DNA of 64,000 nucleotides from G963665545 sp963665545 (GTDB taxonomy: Bacteria; Pseudomonadota; Gammaproteobacteria; Xanthomonadales; SZUA-36), in assembly GCA_963665545.2 (NCBI GenBank), contig CAXXKZ010000013.1:62001-126000 (forward strand), written 5' to 3'. The notes under the pieces were generated by a model. That model saw only the letters and a program-made list of their open reading frames with translations, made no database searches and was not told the DNA's origin. The first letter of the stretch is position 1. Every line of letters starts with the position of its first letter. Made by a program: the position numbers and the translations under genes. Shown in pieces: positions 19,398-28,605 of this stretch.

Positions 19398-19726
19398 AGT
19401 CGCCGGACCGACTCAGCCCATGATCGGCAGCAATTACCGTCCAATTTTACTGGACGCTGTGTGTTGTTCATGGTAGTTTTACACAATCTGTTCTGGGGTT
19501 TCTGCCCGGAAGAGTGATCCCCGAATAACTCATACCAGCTTACTGGACAACAAGGGCTGGCCAGGCATAACACAAACTTTGAGAATCGCGGCAGCAGCCG
19601 ACGACGACAAACCGAATTCATCATTCAGGCTTCGCGCCGTAACCGACATTCCTTGTTACCCCCTGCGTGAAACTTTTCATCAATGGATGATTGATCCGAC
19701 CAACCACAACAACACACAAAGACAAA
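19398..19726. other. Intergenic region and leader of rho
   Basis: No gene is supported in these 329 bases. A weak hairpin (gtcca/tggac near 19440-19455) follows trxA but lacks a good T-run. Leader attenuation of rho is known in E. coli, and the length is compatible, but no leader peptide is identifiable. Confidence 0.4.
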
Positions 19727-20983
19727 ATGAACCTTACTGAGCTAAAACAAAAGTCTGTAGCAGAGCTGTTGGAAATCGCCAATGAAATGGGCCTGGAAGG
19801 CGTGGCGCGCTCGAGAAAACAGGACGTCATATTCTCGATTCTCAAAGCGCACGCCAAAAATGGCGAATCCATTTTTGGCAACGGCGTACTGGAAATCCTC
19901 CAGGATGGCTTCGGTTTTCTCCGCTCAGAAAACAGTTCTTACCTCGCCGGGCCTGACGACATATATGTTTCCCCAAGCCAGATTCGGCGGTTTGCCCTGC
20001 GCACCGGCGATATGTTGGCCGGTAAAATCAGACCGCCGAAGGACAGCGAGCGTTACTTCGCACTGCTCAAGGTTGAAGAACTCAATTACGAGTCCCCTGA
20101 TGCTGCCAAGCAAAAAATCCTGTTCGAGAATCTGACACCGGAATTTCCAACCCAGCAATGGCAGTTGGAACGCGGCACTGGAAGTACCGAAGACATCACT
20201 GCTCGCATCATTGACCTGATATCCCCGATCGGCCGCGGTCAACGTGGGCTGGTGGTATCACCGCCGAAGGCGGGCAAAACCATCATGTTGCAAAACATTG
20301 CGACCAGCCTGCGCGGCAACTACCCCGACGCGAAAATGATCATATTGCTGATCGATGAAAGGCCGGAAGAAGTAACCGAGATGCAGCGCTCCGTCGACGC
20401 TGAAGTCATATCAAGCACTTTTGACGAACCTGCCACGCGGCATGTTCAGGTCGCTGAGATGGTCATCGAACGAGCCAAGAGGTTGGTAGAGCATAAGCAC
20501 GATGTGGTCATTCTGCTTGACTCGATTACCCGCCTGGCCCGGGCTTACAACACCGTTGCGCCATCATCAGGCAAAGTACTCACAGGTGGCGTCGACGCCA
20601 ATGCCCTGCAGCGCCCGAAGCGGTTTTTTGGGGCAGCCAGGAACGTCACCGAAGGCGGGTCGCTGACCATCATCGCCACGGCGCTGGTGGACACCGGTTC
20701 GAAAATGGACGAAGTCATTTACGAAGAATTCAAGGGCACCGGCAATATGGAAATCCACCTCAACCGCCGTATCGCGGAGAGACGGACATACCCCGCCATT
20801 GACATCAATCGGTCAGGCACGCGCCGTGAAGAACTGATGATCAAACAGACCATGCTGCAAAAAGTTTGGATTCTCAGAAAGCTGTTGCATCCGATGGATG
20901 AAGCACAGGCGATCGAATTCATGCTGGACAAGCTCAAGGCAACCAAGACCAACGAAGAATTCTTCAACTTTATGAAGCGCTAA
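19727..20983 (+). CDS. rho: Transcription termination factor Rho
   Basis: Hexameric RNA-dependent ATPase that ends transcription (418 residues from ATG 19727). The N-terminus MNLTELKQKSVAELL and the RNA-binding cold-shock-like segment GDGFGFLRS-type (here QDGFGFLRS with YLAGPDDIYVSPSQIRRF) are typical. Walker A is PPKAGKTIM, Walker B region VVILLDSITRLARA, and the Q/R-loop region TGGVDANALQRPKRFFGAARN. Near-complete similarity to E. coli Rho is visible. Confidence 0.98.
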   Translation: MNLTELKQKSVAELLEIANEMGLEGVARSRKQDVIFSILKAHAKNGESIFGNGVLEILQDGFGFLRSENSSYLAGPDDIYVSPSQIRRFALRTGDMLAGKIRPPKDSERYFALLKVEELNYESPDAAKQKILFENLTPEFPTQQWQLERGTGSTEDITARIIDLISPIGRGQRGLVVSPPKAGKTIMLQNIATSLRGNYPDAKMIILLIDERPEEVTEMQRSVDAEVISSTFDEPATRHVQVAEMVIERAKRLVEHKHDVVILLDSITRLARAYNTVAPSSGKVLTGGVDANALQRPKRFFGAARNVTEGGSLTIIATALVDTGSKMDEVIYEEFKGTGNMEIHLNRRIAERRTYPAIDINRSGTRREELMIKQTMLQKVWILRKLLHPMDEAQAIEFMLDKLKATKTNEEFFNFMKR

Positions 20984-21043
20984 AGCTCGCCTCACTCCAG
21001 GCGTTGCCCCCAACCAGGGCCTGTTAAATAGTGTTAGCTGGCC

Positions 21044-22495
21044 CTAGTGTTTGACCCAATGCTCGACAAAGTCGGGAACCGACATGGATTCCAGTTGCCC
21101 TTGCTCGGCGCAGGCACCCTCGATCGCTGCTGCCGCGGTTGCATCATACTGCCCTGCAACGGCGCTCTTGAATTTGGCGATCAGCACCGGAATACCCTCA
21201 GAGCGGCGGCGGCGGTGGCCGATGGGATAACTCACTTCTACCAGATCGGTGCTGGAGCCATCATGGAAAAACACCTGAATTGAGTTGCCGATACCGCGCT
21301 TTTCAGGATCGAAGTAATCACGCGTAAAATTCTCGTTTTCTGCAACATTCATTTTGTCCCGTAAGGCGTCGATCCGTGGATCGGTCGCAACGGAGTCATC
21401 GTAGCTGCCCGCGGTGAGCTCCCCGAAGATCAGTGGTACAGCGATCATGTACTGGATGCAGTGATCACGATCAGCGTAGTTGTCCAGCGGGCCGGTTTTG
21501 TCGATGATGCGGACTGCTGCTTCCTGGGTCTTGATATCAATGTGTGAAATGTCGCTAATCCGGTTTTTCACCTGCGGATGTAGTGTCATTGCGCATTCCA
21601 CCGCAGTTTGCGCGTGGAATTCTGCCGGATAGGCGATCTTGAACAATACGTTTTCCATGACGTAACTGCCATAAGGGCGCTGAAATTCAAAGGGCTTACC
21701 CTTGAACAGCACATCATAAAACCCCCACACATCGGCCGTCAGGGCCGACGGGTAGCCCATCTCCCCTTGCAGGGTCAATAACGCCAGGGTCACGGCGCGG
21801 CGGCAGGCATCGCCTGCTGCCCAACTCTTGCGTGAACCTGTGTTGGGCGCATGACGGTAGGTCCGTAAAGCGCCGCCGTCAATCCAGGCGTTGGACACGG
21901 CATCGATCACCTGATCTCTGCTGCCACCGAGCATATGGGTGACCACGGCAGTGGATGCAACCCGTACCAGCAACACATGATCCAGGCCAACCCGGTTGTA
22001 GCTGTTTTCCAGCGCCAGGACACCCTGAATCTCGTGGGCCTTGATCATTGCAGTGAGTACATCCCGCATGATCAGAGGCGACTGGCCTGCGGCGATGCGT
22101 TGGCGCGACAGGTAATCAGCAACCGCCAATATAGCCCCCAAATTGTCCGATGGGTGTCCCCATTCGGCCGCCAGCCAGGTGTCATTGAAGTCCAGGTAAC
22201 GGATCAGTACGCCAAGGTTGAAGGCGGCCTGTACCGGATCCAGTTCATGGGCTGTACCCGGAACCCGGGCACCCCCGACCATTTCATTACCGGGAACCAC
22301 CGGTCCCAATAATTGGGTGCAGCCGGGAAACTCAAGGGCCAGCATGGAACAGGCCAGGCTGTCCATCAGGCAATGGCGCGCGGTGGCATATGCCTCCTCA
22401 CTTTCAATCCTGTAGCTGCAGACGTAGTCCGCAATGTCGACCAATACCTGATCTGGCTTCGGCCTCTGTGCCGCTCTGACGCCAACTTGCGACAT
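21044..22495 (-). CDS. prpD: 2-methylcitrate dehydratase
   Basis: MmgE/PrpD-family enzyme (483 residues) dehydrating 2-methylcitrate in propionate breakdown. Recognisable blocks are YATARHCLMDSLACSMLAL, the DFNDTWLAAEWGHPSDNLGA segment with the conserved active-site region, and the C-terminal RGIGNSIQVFF. It is the last gene of an mdh-prpB-prpC-prpD set, 24 bases after prpC. acnD/prpF are not present, so this PrpD would act together with a general aconitase encoded elsewhere. Confidence 0.95.
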   Translation of the reverse strand: MSQVGVRAAQRPKPDQVLVDIADYVCSYRIESEEAYATARHCLMDSLACSMLALEFPGCTQLLGPVVPGNEMVGGARVPGTAHELDPVQAAFNLGVLIRYLDFNDTWLAAEWGHPSDNLGAILAVADYLSRQRIAAGQSPLIMRDVLTAMIKAHEIQGVLALENSYNRVGLDHVLLVRVASTAVVTHMLGGSRDQVIDAVSNAWIDGGALRTYRHAPNTGSRKSWAAGDACRRAVTLALLTLQGEMGYPSALTADVWGFYDVLFKGKPFEFQRPYGSYVMENVLFKIAYPAEFHAQTAVECAMTLHPQVKNRISDISHIDIKTQEAAVRIIDKTGPLDNYADRDHCIQYMIAVPLIFGELTAGSYDDSVATDPRIDALRDKMNVAENENFTRDYFDPEKRGIGNSIQVFFHDGSSTDLVEVSYPIGHRRRRSEGIPVLIAKFKSAVAGQYDATAAAAIEGACAEQGQLESMSVPDFVEHWVKH

Positions 22496-22519
22496 GTTTA
22501 CTCCTTAAGCTGCAGTTGA

Positions 22520-23656
22520 TTAGCGACTTTCTATGGCAACGTATGCTCGATCGGCCGGGCCTGTGTAGTCTGCACCAGGCCGGATAATGCGATTGTTGGC
22601 CCGCTGTTCAAAACAGTGGGCGGCCCAGCCGGTGATGCGGGACATGACGAATATAGGTGTGAACAATTGGGTGGGTATACCCATGTAATGGTAAGCGCTG
22701 GCGTGAAAGAAGTCCGCATTGGCGAACATGTTCTTTTCTTCTTTCATCGTCCGTTCGATGGCCTCGGAAATCGCAAACAGCTCAGGCTTGTCGGACATCT
22801 CAGACAGCTTTTTGGACCATCCCCTGATGACGGCATTGCGCGGGTCGCGCTGCCGGTACACGGCATGACCGAATCCCATGATCAGCTCTTTTGCGCTCAG
22901 CTTACGAAGTACATCGCGGACTGCCTCATCCACAGTTTGGTACTGCCCGATCATATCCATAGCGGCTTCGTTGGCACCGCCGTGCAAGGAGCCGCGCAGG
23001 GAGCCGATCGCAGCGGTCACACATGAATGCAGGTCCGACAAGGTCGAAGCACACACGCGCGCAGTAAAGGTTGAAGCATTGAATTCATGCTCGGCGTAAA
23101 GAATCAGCGAGACATCCATGGCCCGGGCCGACAACTCGTCCGGCGCCACGCCATGCAGCATGTGCAGAAAATGCGCGCCGATGCTGTCGTCATCAGTCTC
23201 GGTCTCCACACGCATGCCGTCGTGGCTGAACCGGTACCAGTAAATGACGATCGCGGGGAACAAGGCCAGCAGGCGATCTGCAATCTTCTGCTGGTTGGCG
23301 AAATCGCCCTCAGTTTCGACATTACCAAGAAAGGAACAGCCTGTGCGCATGACGTCCATGGGGTGGGCATCGGCTGGAATTCGCTCCAAGACGTCCTTGA
23401 GCGCCTGCGGCAGACCACGGTTGGACTTCTGGCTTGCTTTCCAGGCATCCAATTCCACCTGTCCAGGCAGTTCGCCCTTCAGGATCATGTAGGCGACTTC
23501 ATAAAACGTTGATTGCTCCGCCAGATCCACCACGTCATAGCCACGGTAACGCAAACTGCTGCCTGCGGCGCCAACGCTGCAGATGGAGGTTTCACCCGCA
23601 GACTGGCCGCGCAAGCCTGCGCCGCCGTTTTTCTTGACTCCTGAATCTTCTGCCAT
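22520..23656 (-). CDS. prpC: 2-methylcitrate synthase
   Basis: Condenses propionyl-CoA with oxaloacetate (378 residues). The beginning GLRGQSAGETSICSVG and LRYRGYDVVDLAEQ is that of PrpC and short citrate synthases. Catalytic residues are expected in GSLHGGANE, GFGHAVYRQRDPR and the aspartate of the NADFFHASAYHYMGIP segment. Citrate synthase activity cannot be excluded by sequence, but the position between prpB and prpD makes methylcitrate the likely product. Confidence 0.95.
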   Translation of the reverse strand: MAEDSGVKKNGGAGLRGQSAGETSICSVGAAGSSLRYRGYDVVDLAEQSTFYEVAYMILKGELPGQVELDAWKASQKSNRGLPQALKDVLERIPADAHPMDVMRTGCSFLGNVETEGDFANQQKIADRLLALFPAIVIYWYRFSHDGMRVETETDDDSIGAHFLHMLHGVAPDELSARAMDVSLILYAEHEFNASTFTARVCASTLSDLHSCVTAAIGSLRGSLHGGANEAAMDMIGQYQTVDEAVRDVLRKLSAKELIMGFGHAVYRQRDPRNAVIRGWSKKLSEMSDKPELFAISEAIERTMKEEKNMFANADFFHASAYHYMGIPTQLFTPIFVMSRITGWAAHCFEQRANNRIIRPGADYTGPADRAYVAIESR

Positions 23657-23680
23657 TTTCTATCCTCTTGCCATGATTTC

Positions 23681-24568
23681 TTAAGATTGCTGATCGCTGG
23701 AATACAGTTCATCCAGCTTCTGTTCAAATTCGTGATAGCCCAGGTATTGGTACAACTCTTCCCGCGTCTGCATGATGTCCAGCACCTTGTGCTGGTGCCC
23801 ATCGGCCAGTAAGGCCTTGTAGACCGATTCAGCGCCCTTGTTCATTGCCCGGTAGGCGGAACAACAATACAAAACGATGTCCACACCCACCTGGCCAAGT
23901 TCTTCAGTGGTGAAGAGTGGTGTATGGCCGAATTCAGTGATGTTCGCCAGGATCGGCACGCCCACGGATTGACGGAATGCGGCGTACTGGTCCAACGTCC
24001 GCATCGCTTCGGGAAAAATCATGTCGGCGCCCGCCTCGACACAGGCAACGGCGCGCTCAATAGTGCGCTCCATGCCTTCAACCGCCAGGGCATCGGTTCG
24101 CGCCATGACAACAAAGGACCCATCGGTGCGGGCATCCACCGCCGCCTTGACACGATCGACCATTTCCTGCAGCGATACCACGGCTTTGCCGGGTCGGTGC
24201 CCGCATCGTTTGGCGGCCACCTGGTCCTCTATATGCATCCCTGCGGCACCGGCACGGGTGAGACAACGGACCGTTCTGGCGATGTTGAAAGCGCCGCCGA
24301 AGCCAGTGTCGGCATCGACCAGCAAGGGCAAGCTGCTGGCATGGGTAATGCGGTTGACGTCAGTCAACACGTCCTCCAAAGAACTGATGCCAAGATCGGG
24401 CAGACCCAATGAATTTGCCGCCACTCCACCACCGGAGAGGTAGATGGCCTCATGACCCACGGCCTCAGCCATGCGCGCCGTATAAGCGTTAATTGTGCCC
24501 ACGACTTTGAGCGGGGCAAGCGCGTCAACCGCATTTCGCAACCTCTGTCCGGGTGTCGTTGCCGTCAC
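23681..24568 (-). CDS. prpB: 2-methylisocitrate lyase
   Basis: Splits 2-methylisocitrate into pyruvate and succinate (295 residues). The KRCGHRPGK motif is the PrpB version of the isocitrate lyase superfamily active-site loop, and DADTGFGG and IEDQ carry metal-binding residues. It starts with GTG, and those bases overlap the stop of mdh (GTGA), which implies translational coupling. prpC follows 24 bases downstream. Confidence 0.96.
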   Translation of the reverse strand: MTATTPGQRLRNAVDALAPLKVVGTINAYTARMAEAVGHEAIYLSGGGVAANSLGLPDLGISSLEDVLTDVNRITHASSLPLLVDADTGFGGAFNIARTVRCLTRAGAAGMHIEDQVAAKRCGHRPGKAVVSLQEMVDRVKAAVDARTDGSFVVMARTDALAVEGMERTIERAVACVEAGADMIFPEAMRTLDQYAAFRQSVGVPILANITEFGHTPLFTTEELGQVGVDIVLYCCSAYRAMNKGAESVYKALLADGHQHKVLDIMQTREELYQYLGYHEFEQKLDELYSSDQQS

Positions 24569-25542
24569 AGCAAGTCTTCTACCGCGGCGCGTTCGGCGAG
24601 CAATTCAGCTGCGCTGGCATCCATGCGCCCGCGGCTGAACGCGTCGATCTCCAGGCCCTGGACGATCTGGTAATCCCCATCAGCGCAGCTGCAGGGGAAG
24701 GAATAAATCACGCCCGGCTCAATGCCGTAGGAGCCATCCGCTGGTACGGCCATGGAAACCCAGTCCCCTTCTGCCGTGCACTGCGCCCAACTGCGAATAT
24801 GATCAATGGCGGCTGCGGCGGCCGATGCGGCGCTGGAGGCCCCACGGGCCTTGATGATTACCGCCCCGCGTTGCTGTACAGCCGGAATGAATGTCTCGCG
24901 GTACCAGTCCTGGTCAACCAATTCCACGGCCGGGCGGCCGTCGACTTGTGCAAAGCGGATGTCGGGGTACTGGGTTGACGAGTGATTTCCCCAGATCAGG
25001 GCTCTGCTGATCTTCGAGTGGTGGACTCCGGTTTTTGCTGCAAGCTGAGCCACTGAGCGGTTGTGGTCCAGGCGAGTCATGGCGGTGAAGTTGCGCGGAT
25101 TCAGGTCAGGTGCATTGGCCTGGGCAATCAGGGCATTGGTATTGGCAGGATTTCCGACCACGAGCACTTTGATGTCGCGACTGGCAACGCGGTTCATCGA
25201 CTGGCCCTGGGGACCGAAAATCTGCCCGTTAGCAGCAATCAGATCTTTTCTTTCCATGCTGGGGCCGCGGGGCCGTGCCCCCACCAGCAGAGCATAATCC
25301 GCATCCTGAAATGCGATGTCCGCTGCATCCGTTGCAACGATGCCGGCAAGCAACGGAAAAGCGGCATCCTGGAGCTCCATCACCACGCCTTCCAGCGTTG
25401 GCAGCGCCGGGGTGATTTCCAGCAACTGGAGTGTCACTGGCTGTTCCGGACCGAGCATAGCGCCGGCGGCAATTCTAAAACATAGCTGATAGCCAATCTG
25501 ACCGGCAGCGCCAGTGATGGCGACCCGAACGGGTGAATTCAT
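24565..25542 (-). CDS. mdh: NAD-dependent malate dehydrogenase
   Basis: Oxidises malate to oxaloacetate (325 residues from ATG 25542). The dinucleotide fold has GAAGQIGY at 11-18, substrate arginines are in RPRGPSMERKDL, TRLDHNR pairs the catalytic Asp and Arg, and the catalytic His is in IWGNHSSTQYPD. It leads the methylcitrate operon, where it could turn the succinate-derived malate back into the oxaloacetate that PrpC consumes. Whether it is the only mdh of the genome is unknown. Confidence 0.96.
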   Translation of the reverse strand: MNSPVRVAITGAAGQIGYQLCFRIAAGAMLGPEQPVTLQLLEITPALPTLEGVVMELQDAAFPLLAGIVATDAADIAFQDADYALLVGARPRGPSMERKDLIAANGQIFGPQGQSMNRVASRDIKVLVVGNPANTNALIAQANAPDLNPRNFTAMTRLDHNRSVAQLAAKTGVHHSKISRALIWGNHSSTQYPDIRFAQVDGRPAVELVDQDWYRETFIPAVQQRGAVIIKARGASSAASAAAAAIDHIRSWAQCTAEGDWVSMAVPADGSYGIEPGVIYSFPCSCADGDYQIVQGLEIDAFSRGRMDASAAELLAERAAVEDLL

Positions 25543-25740
25543 GTGTTGCTCCTTGGCGTAAATTTGCAAGTCATCCTGGTGCAAATCGACTGATTCGGGC
25601 GACCAGAACAAATCCGTACTATTGTACCTGATAAGGATTGTCTTTCGCTTCTACGAGTTGTTAATGCCTTGCTTTGCATCACTAATAATGGGATTGACCG
25701 AGACGCGCGTTCTACATGTCAGTTGGGGTAGTATTCGAGG

Positions 25741-27387
25741 ATGGCTGCTGACAGGACAACCGGGCTTGAATTCGTAACGCGATCGGAAGTGATTGCGCCC
25801 AACGGCATGGTCGCGACGTCACATCCGCTGGCGACGCAAATCGGACTGGAAATGCTCAAAAAGGGAGGCAATGCGGTCGATGCCGCGATTGCCGCCAACG
25901 CCGCGCTCGGCTTGATGGAACCGACAAGCAACGGCATAGGTGGAGATCTGTTTGCTATCGTCTGGGACGTCGGCAGCGGCAAGCTCCATGGGCTGAACGC
26001 CTCTGGCCGTTCACCGCGGTCACTGTCTGTCGATACCCTGCTCGCGCAGAATCACCGCCGCATTCCGAAACGGGGCCCCCTGCCAGTCACTGTTCCCGGT
26101 GCCGTCGATGGCTGGTTTGAATTGCTGGAAAAATTCGGTTCCATGACGATGTGTGATCTGCTCAAACCCACCATCGCATATGCTCGATCAGGTTTTCCGG
26201 TCACCGAAGTCATCGCCCATGAGTGGGGCCACGAAGCGGCTGAACTCGCCTGCTGGCCGGATTTTACTGATCAAATGACCCTCGCAGGCAGGGCCCCTTC
26301 TGCCGGCGACACCTGGACCAACCACAACCTCGCCTCAAGCCTGGAAATGATCGCCGAGTCGGGCCGCGAATTTTTTTACCACGGTCAGATCGCGCAGGCC
26401 ATCGCAAACCATGTACAGGTGCAAGGCGGGTTTCTCGGAATCGATGACCTGGCCAGCCACCAGGGCGAATGGGTCGAACCTGTTTCCGCCTCTTACCGCG
26501 GCTATGACGTCTGGGAGCTACCCCCCAACGGCCAGGGCATCGCCGTTCTGCAAATGCTCAACCTGCTTGAGCCGCATGACATTTCCGCCATGGGCCCTGG
26601 ATCACCACAATACCTGCACCTGCTGATCGAGGCGAAGAAACTTGCGTTTGAAGATCGTGCACGCTTCTATGCCGACCCGGCATTTGGCGACCTTCCGGTC
26701 GAGGCCCTGATCTCAAGGGAATACGCGAGTGAACGAGGCAGCTTGATTGACCCGGGCAGCGCAGCCCGGCAGGTGCCCCACGGAGACCCGGCAGCGCTGC
26801 GCGGTGGCGACACCATTTACCTGACGACTGCAGACCGCGAAGGCAATATGGTCTCGCTGATCCAGAGCAACTTTCGCGGAATGGGCTCCGGCATGACGCC
26901 GCCGGGCCTGGGTTTTGTGCTGCAAAACCGGGGGGAATTATTCAGCCTGGATCGCAATCATCCCAACTGCCTGGAACCGGGTAAACGTCCCTTCCACACC
27001 ATCATTCCGGGATTCATTACGCGCGATGGCGCGCCGTGGCTCAGCTTCGGGGTGATGGGTGGCGATATGCAGCCCCAGGGGCAGGTACAAATCGTGGTGA
27101 ATTTGATTGATTTCGGCATGAATCTTCAGGCCGCAGGTGACGCCCCCAGGATCAACCATACGGGCTCCAGCAGCCCCACGGACGACGTCATGACGGACGG
27201 TGGCACGGTCAATATGGAAACGGGCTTCGATCAATCGGCGGTCGAACAACTGCGACAACTGGGTCATCGCATCGGCACTCAAGAAGGCATTTATGGCGGT
27301 TACCAGGCCATTGCGAAGAACCCCCGGACCGGCGCCTACCACGGGGCAAGTGAGTCCCGTAAGGATGGCCAGGCCGCCGGCTATTAG
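25741..27387 (+). CDS. Gamma-glutamyltransferase family protein
   Basis: Ntn-hydrolase of the gamma-glutamyltransferase family (548 residues). The front half has MVATSHPLATQIGLEMLKKG and GNAVDAAIAANAALGLMEP, then SNGIGGDLFAIVWD. The nucleophile threonine that becomes the first residue of the small subunit aligns with T358 in GGDTIYLTTADREGNMVSL. The common TTHxSVVD signature is altered to TIYLTTAD. No signal peptide is evident, unlike classical periplasmic GGT. It may therefore be a cytoplasmic relative acting on another gamma-glutamyl or amide substrate. The ribosome site is poor (GAGG directly before ATG). Confidence 0.85.
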   Translation: MAADRTTGLEFVTRSEVIAPNGMVATSHPLATQIGLEMLKKGGNAVDAAIAANAALGLMEPTSNGIGGDLFAIVWDVGSGKLHGLNASGRSPRSLSVDTLLAQNHRRIPKRGPLPVTVPGAVDGWFELLEKFGSMTMCDLLKPTIAYARSGFPVTEVIAHEWGHEAAELACWPDFTDQMTLAGRAPSAGDTWTNHNLASSLEMIAESGREFFYHGQIAQAIANHVQVQGGFLGIDDLASHQGEWVEPVSASYRGYDVWELPPNGQGIAVLQMLNLLEPHDISAMGPGSPQYLHLLIEAKKLAFEDRARFYADPAFGDLPVEALISREYASERGSLIDPGSAARQVPHGDPAALRGGDTIYLTTADREGNMVSLIQSNFRGMGSGMTPPGLGFVLQNRGELFSLDRNHPNCLEPGKRPFHTIIPGFITRDGAPWLSFGVMGGDMQPQGQVQIVVNLIDFGMNLQAAGDAPRINHTGSSSPTDDVMTDGGTVNMETGFDQSAVEQLRQLGHRIGTQEGIYGGYQAIAKNPRTGAYHGASESRKDGQAAGY

Positions 27388-27420
27388 CGGCTAAGGCGAA
27401 GACCCGGGTAGCAAGAAATC

Positions 27421-28584
27421 ATGAGAATTATTGCGGACCACAACATCACCGGTCTGGAGCAGACTTTTGCACGCCACGCTGAGATCAAAACGGTCAATGG
27501 CCGCGACCTGGAACGGGCGCAGTTACTCAAAGCCGATGCCCTGATCGTCCGGTCCGTTACGCAGGTCAACGAAGCCCTGTTACATGACACGCCAGTTGCG
27601 TTCGTAGGAACGGCAACCATCGGCACCGACCACCTGGACGTGGATTGGCTGGATCAGAACCATATTCGATGGGCCAGTACGCCCAGTTGCAATGCTGACG
27701 CCGCGGCCCAATACAGCCTGGCGATGATTGCGCTGGCCTGCGCGCGGGCAGACATCGACCTGCGCGCTCTGAACTGCGGTGTTGTGGGGCGGGGTAACGT
27801 GGGCGGCCGGTTGCAAGCCATGCTCACGGGGCTTGGAATGGAAACCCTGGCCTGTGACCCACCCCTGGCTGAGGCGGGCGTATCCGGCCTGGTCAGTCTG
27901 GCTGACATTACGGATTGCAACTTGGTGTCGTTTCACGTTCCGCTCACCCGTCTCGGCAGCCATCCCACATTTGGCATGCTCGACACTGCACTGCTGGAGC
28001 AATTGAGGCCAGGCACACTGATCGTCAATGCATCACGAGGCGATGTGGTTTGCGGGCCGGCGCTGTTGAATTGGCTGGAGCGCGGGCGGGGGCATGCCGC
28101 ACTGGACGTATGGCCCGGCGAGCCGCATCCGGACCCGGCATTGGTGAGGAATGCGCTGGTCGCCACACCCCATGTGGCGGGCTATAGCGTCGATGGAAAA
28201 CTGCGGGGAACGGTCTTGCTCTACCAGGCCTTTCTCGACTGGCTGGATTCACGCTCGGAACATAGGCGGCCCGCGCAGCACGAGACCACAACGTGGCAGC
28301 TGCCATTGGGCGAGCATCTTCTACCCGACTGCCCTGAGTTGACGGAATGTCTCCTGCAAGCATGCACCGTCCGCAGTGATGACAGGAAGTTGAGATCAAT
28401 ACTCCAATTGCAACGAGGCGCGCGGGGGCAGGCTTTCGATCAAATCCGGCAGGATTACCCTATGCGGCGGGATTTCCGGGGCTGGCGTCTGCCCGACACG
28501 ATGGCGGCTGAAATGCGCCGGACGCTGCGCAATCTTGGCTTTGTGGATTCACAAAGCATTGATATTGAGGACGAAAACGTGTAA
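27421..28584 (+). CDS. pdxB: 4-phosphoerythronate dehydrogenase
   Basis: NAD-dependent D-isomer-specific dehydrogenase (387 residues) for the second step of the DXP-dependent pyridoxal phosphate pathway. The beginning MRIIADHNITGLEQTF, the coenzyme motif GVVGRGNVGGRL, catalytic Arg in NASRGDVV, Glu in VWPGEPHPDP and His in TPHVAGYSVDGKLRG are PdxB-like. The C-terminal dimerisation extension (about 290-387) distinguishes it from SerA-type relatives. It lies 33 bases after the gamma-glutamyltransferase gene. Confidence 0.93.
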   Translation: MRIIADHNITGLEQTFARHAEIKTVNGRDLERAQLLKADALIVRSVTQVNEALLHDTPVAFVGTATIGTDHLDVDWLDQNHIRWASTPSCNADAAAQYSLAMIALACARADIDLRALNCGVVGRGNVGGRLQAMLTGLGMETLACDPPLAEAGVSGLVSLADITDCNLVSFHVPLTRLGSHPTFGMLDTALLEQLRPGTLIVNASRGDVVCGPALLNWLERGRGHAALDVWPGEPHPDPALVRNALVATPHVAGYSVDGKLRGTVLLYQAFLDWLDSRSEHRRPAQHETTTWQLPLGEHLLPDCPELTECLLQACTVRSDDRKLRSILQLQRGARGQAFDQIRQDYPMRRDFRGWRLPDTMAAEMRRTLRNLGFVDSQSIDIEDENV

Positions 28585-28605
28585 CTTGCGCGCGCTCCCT
28601 GCCGC

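Noticed and set aside
22520..23656. Housekeeping citrate synthase (gltA)
   Set aside because: Length and beginning are PrpC-like and the gene lies between prpB and prpD.
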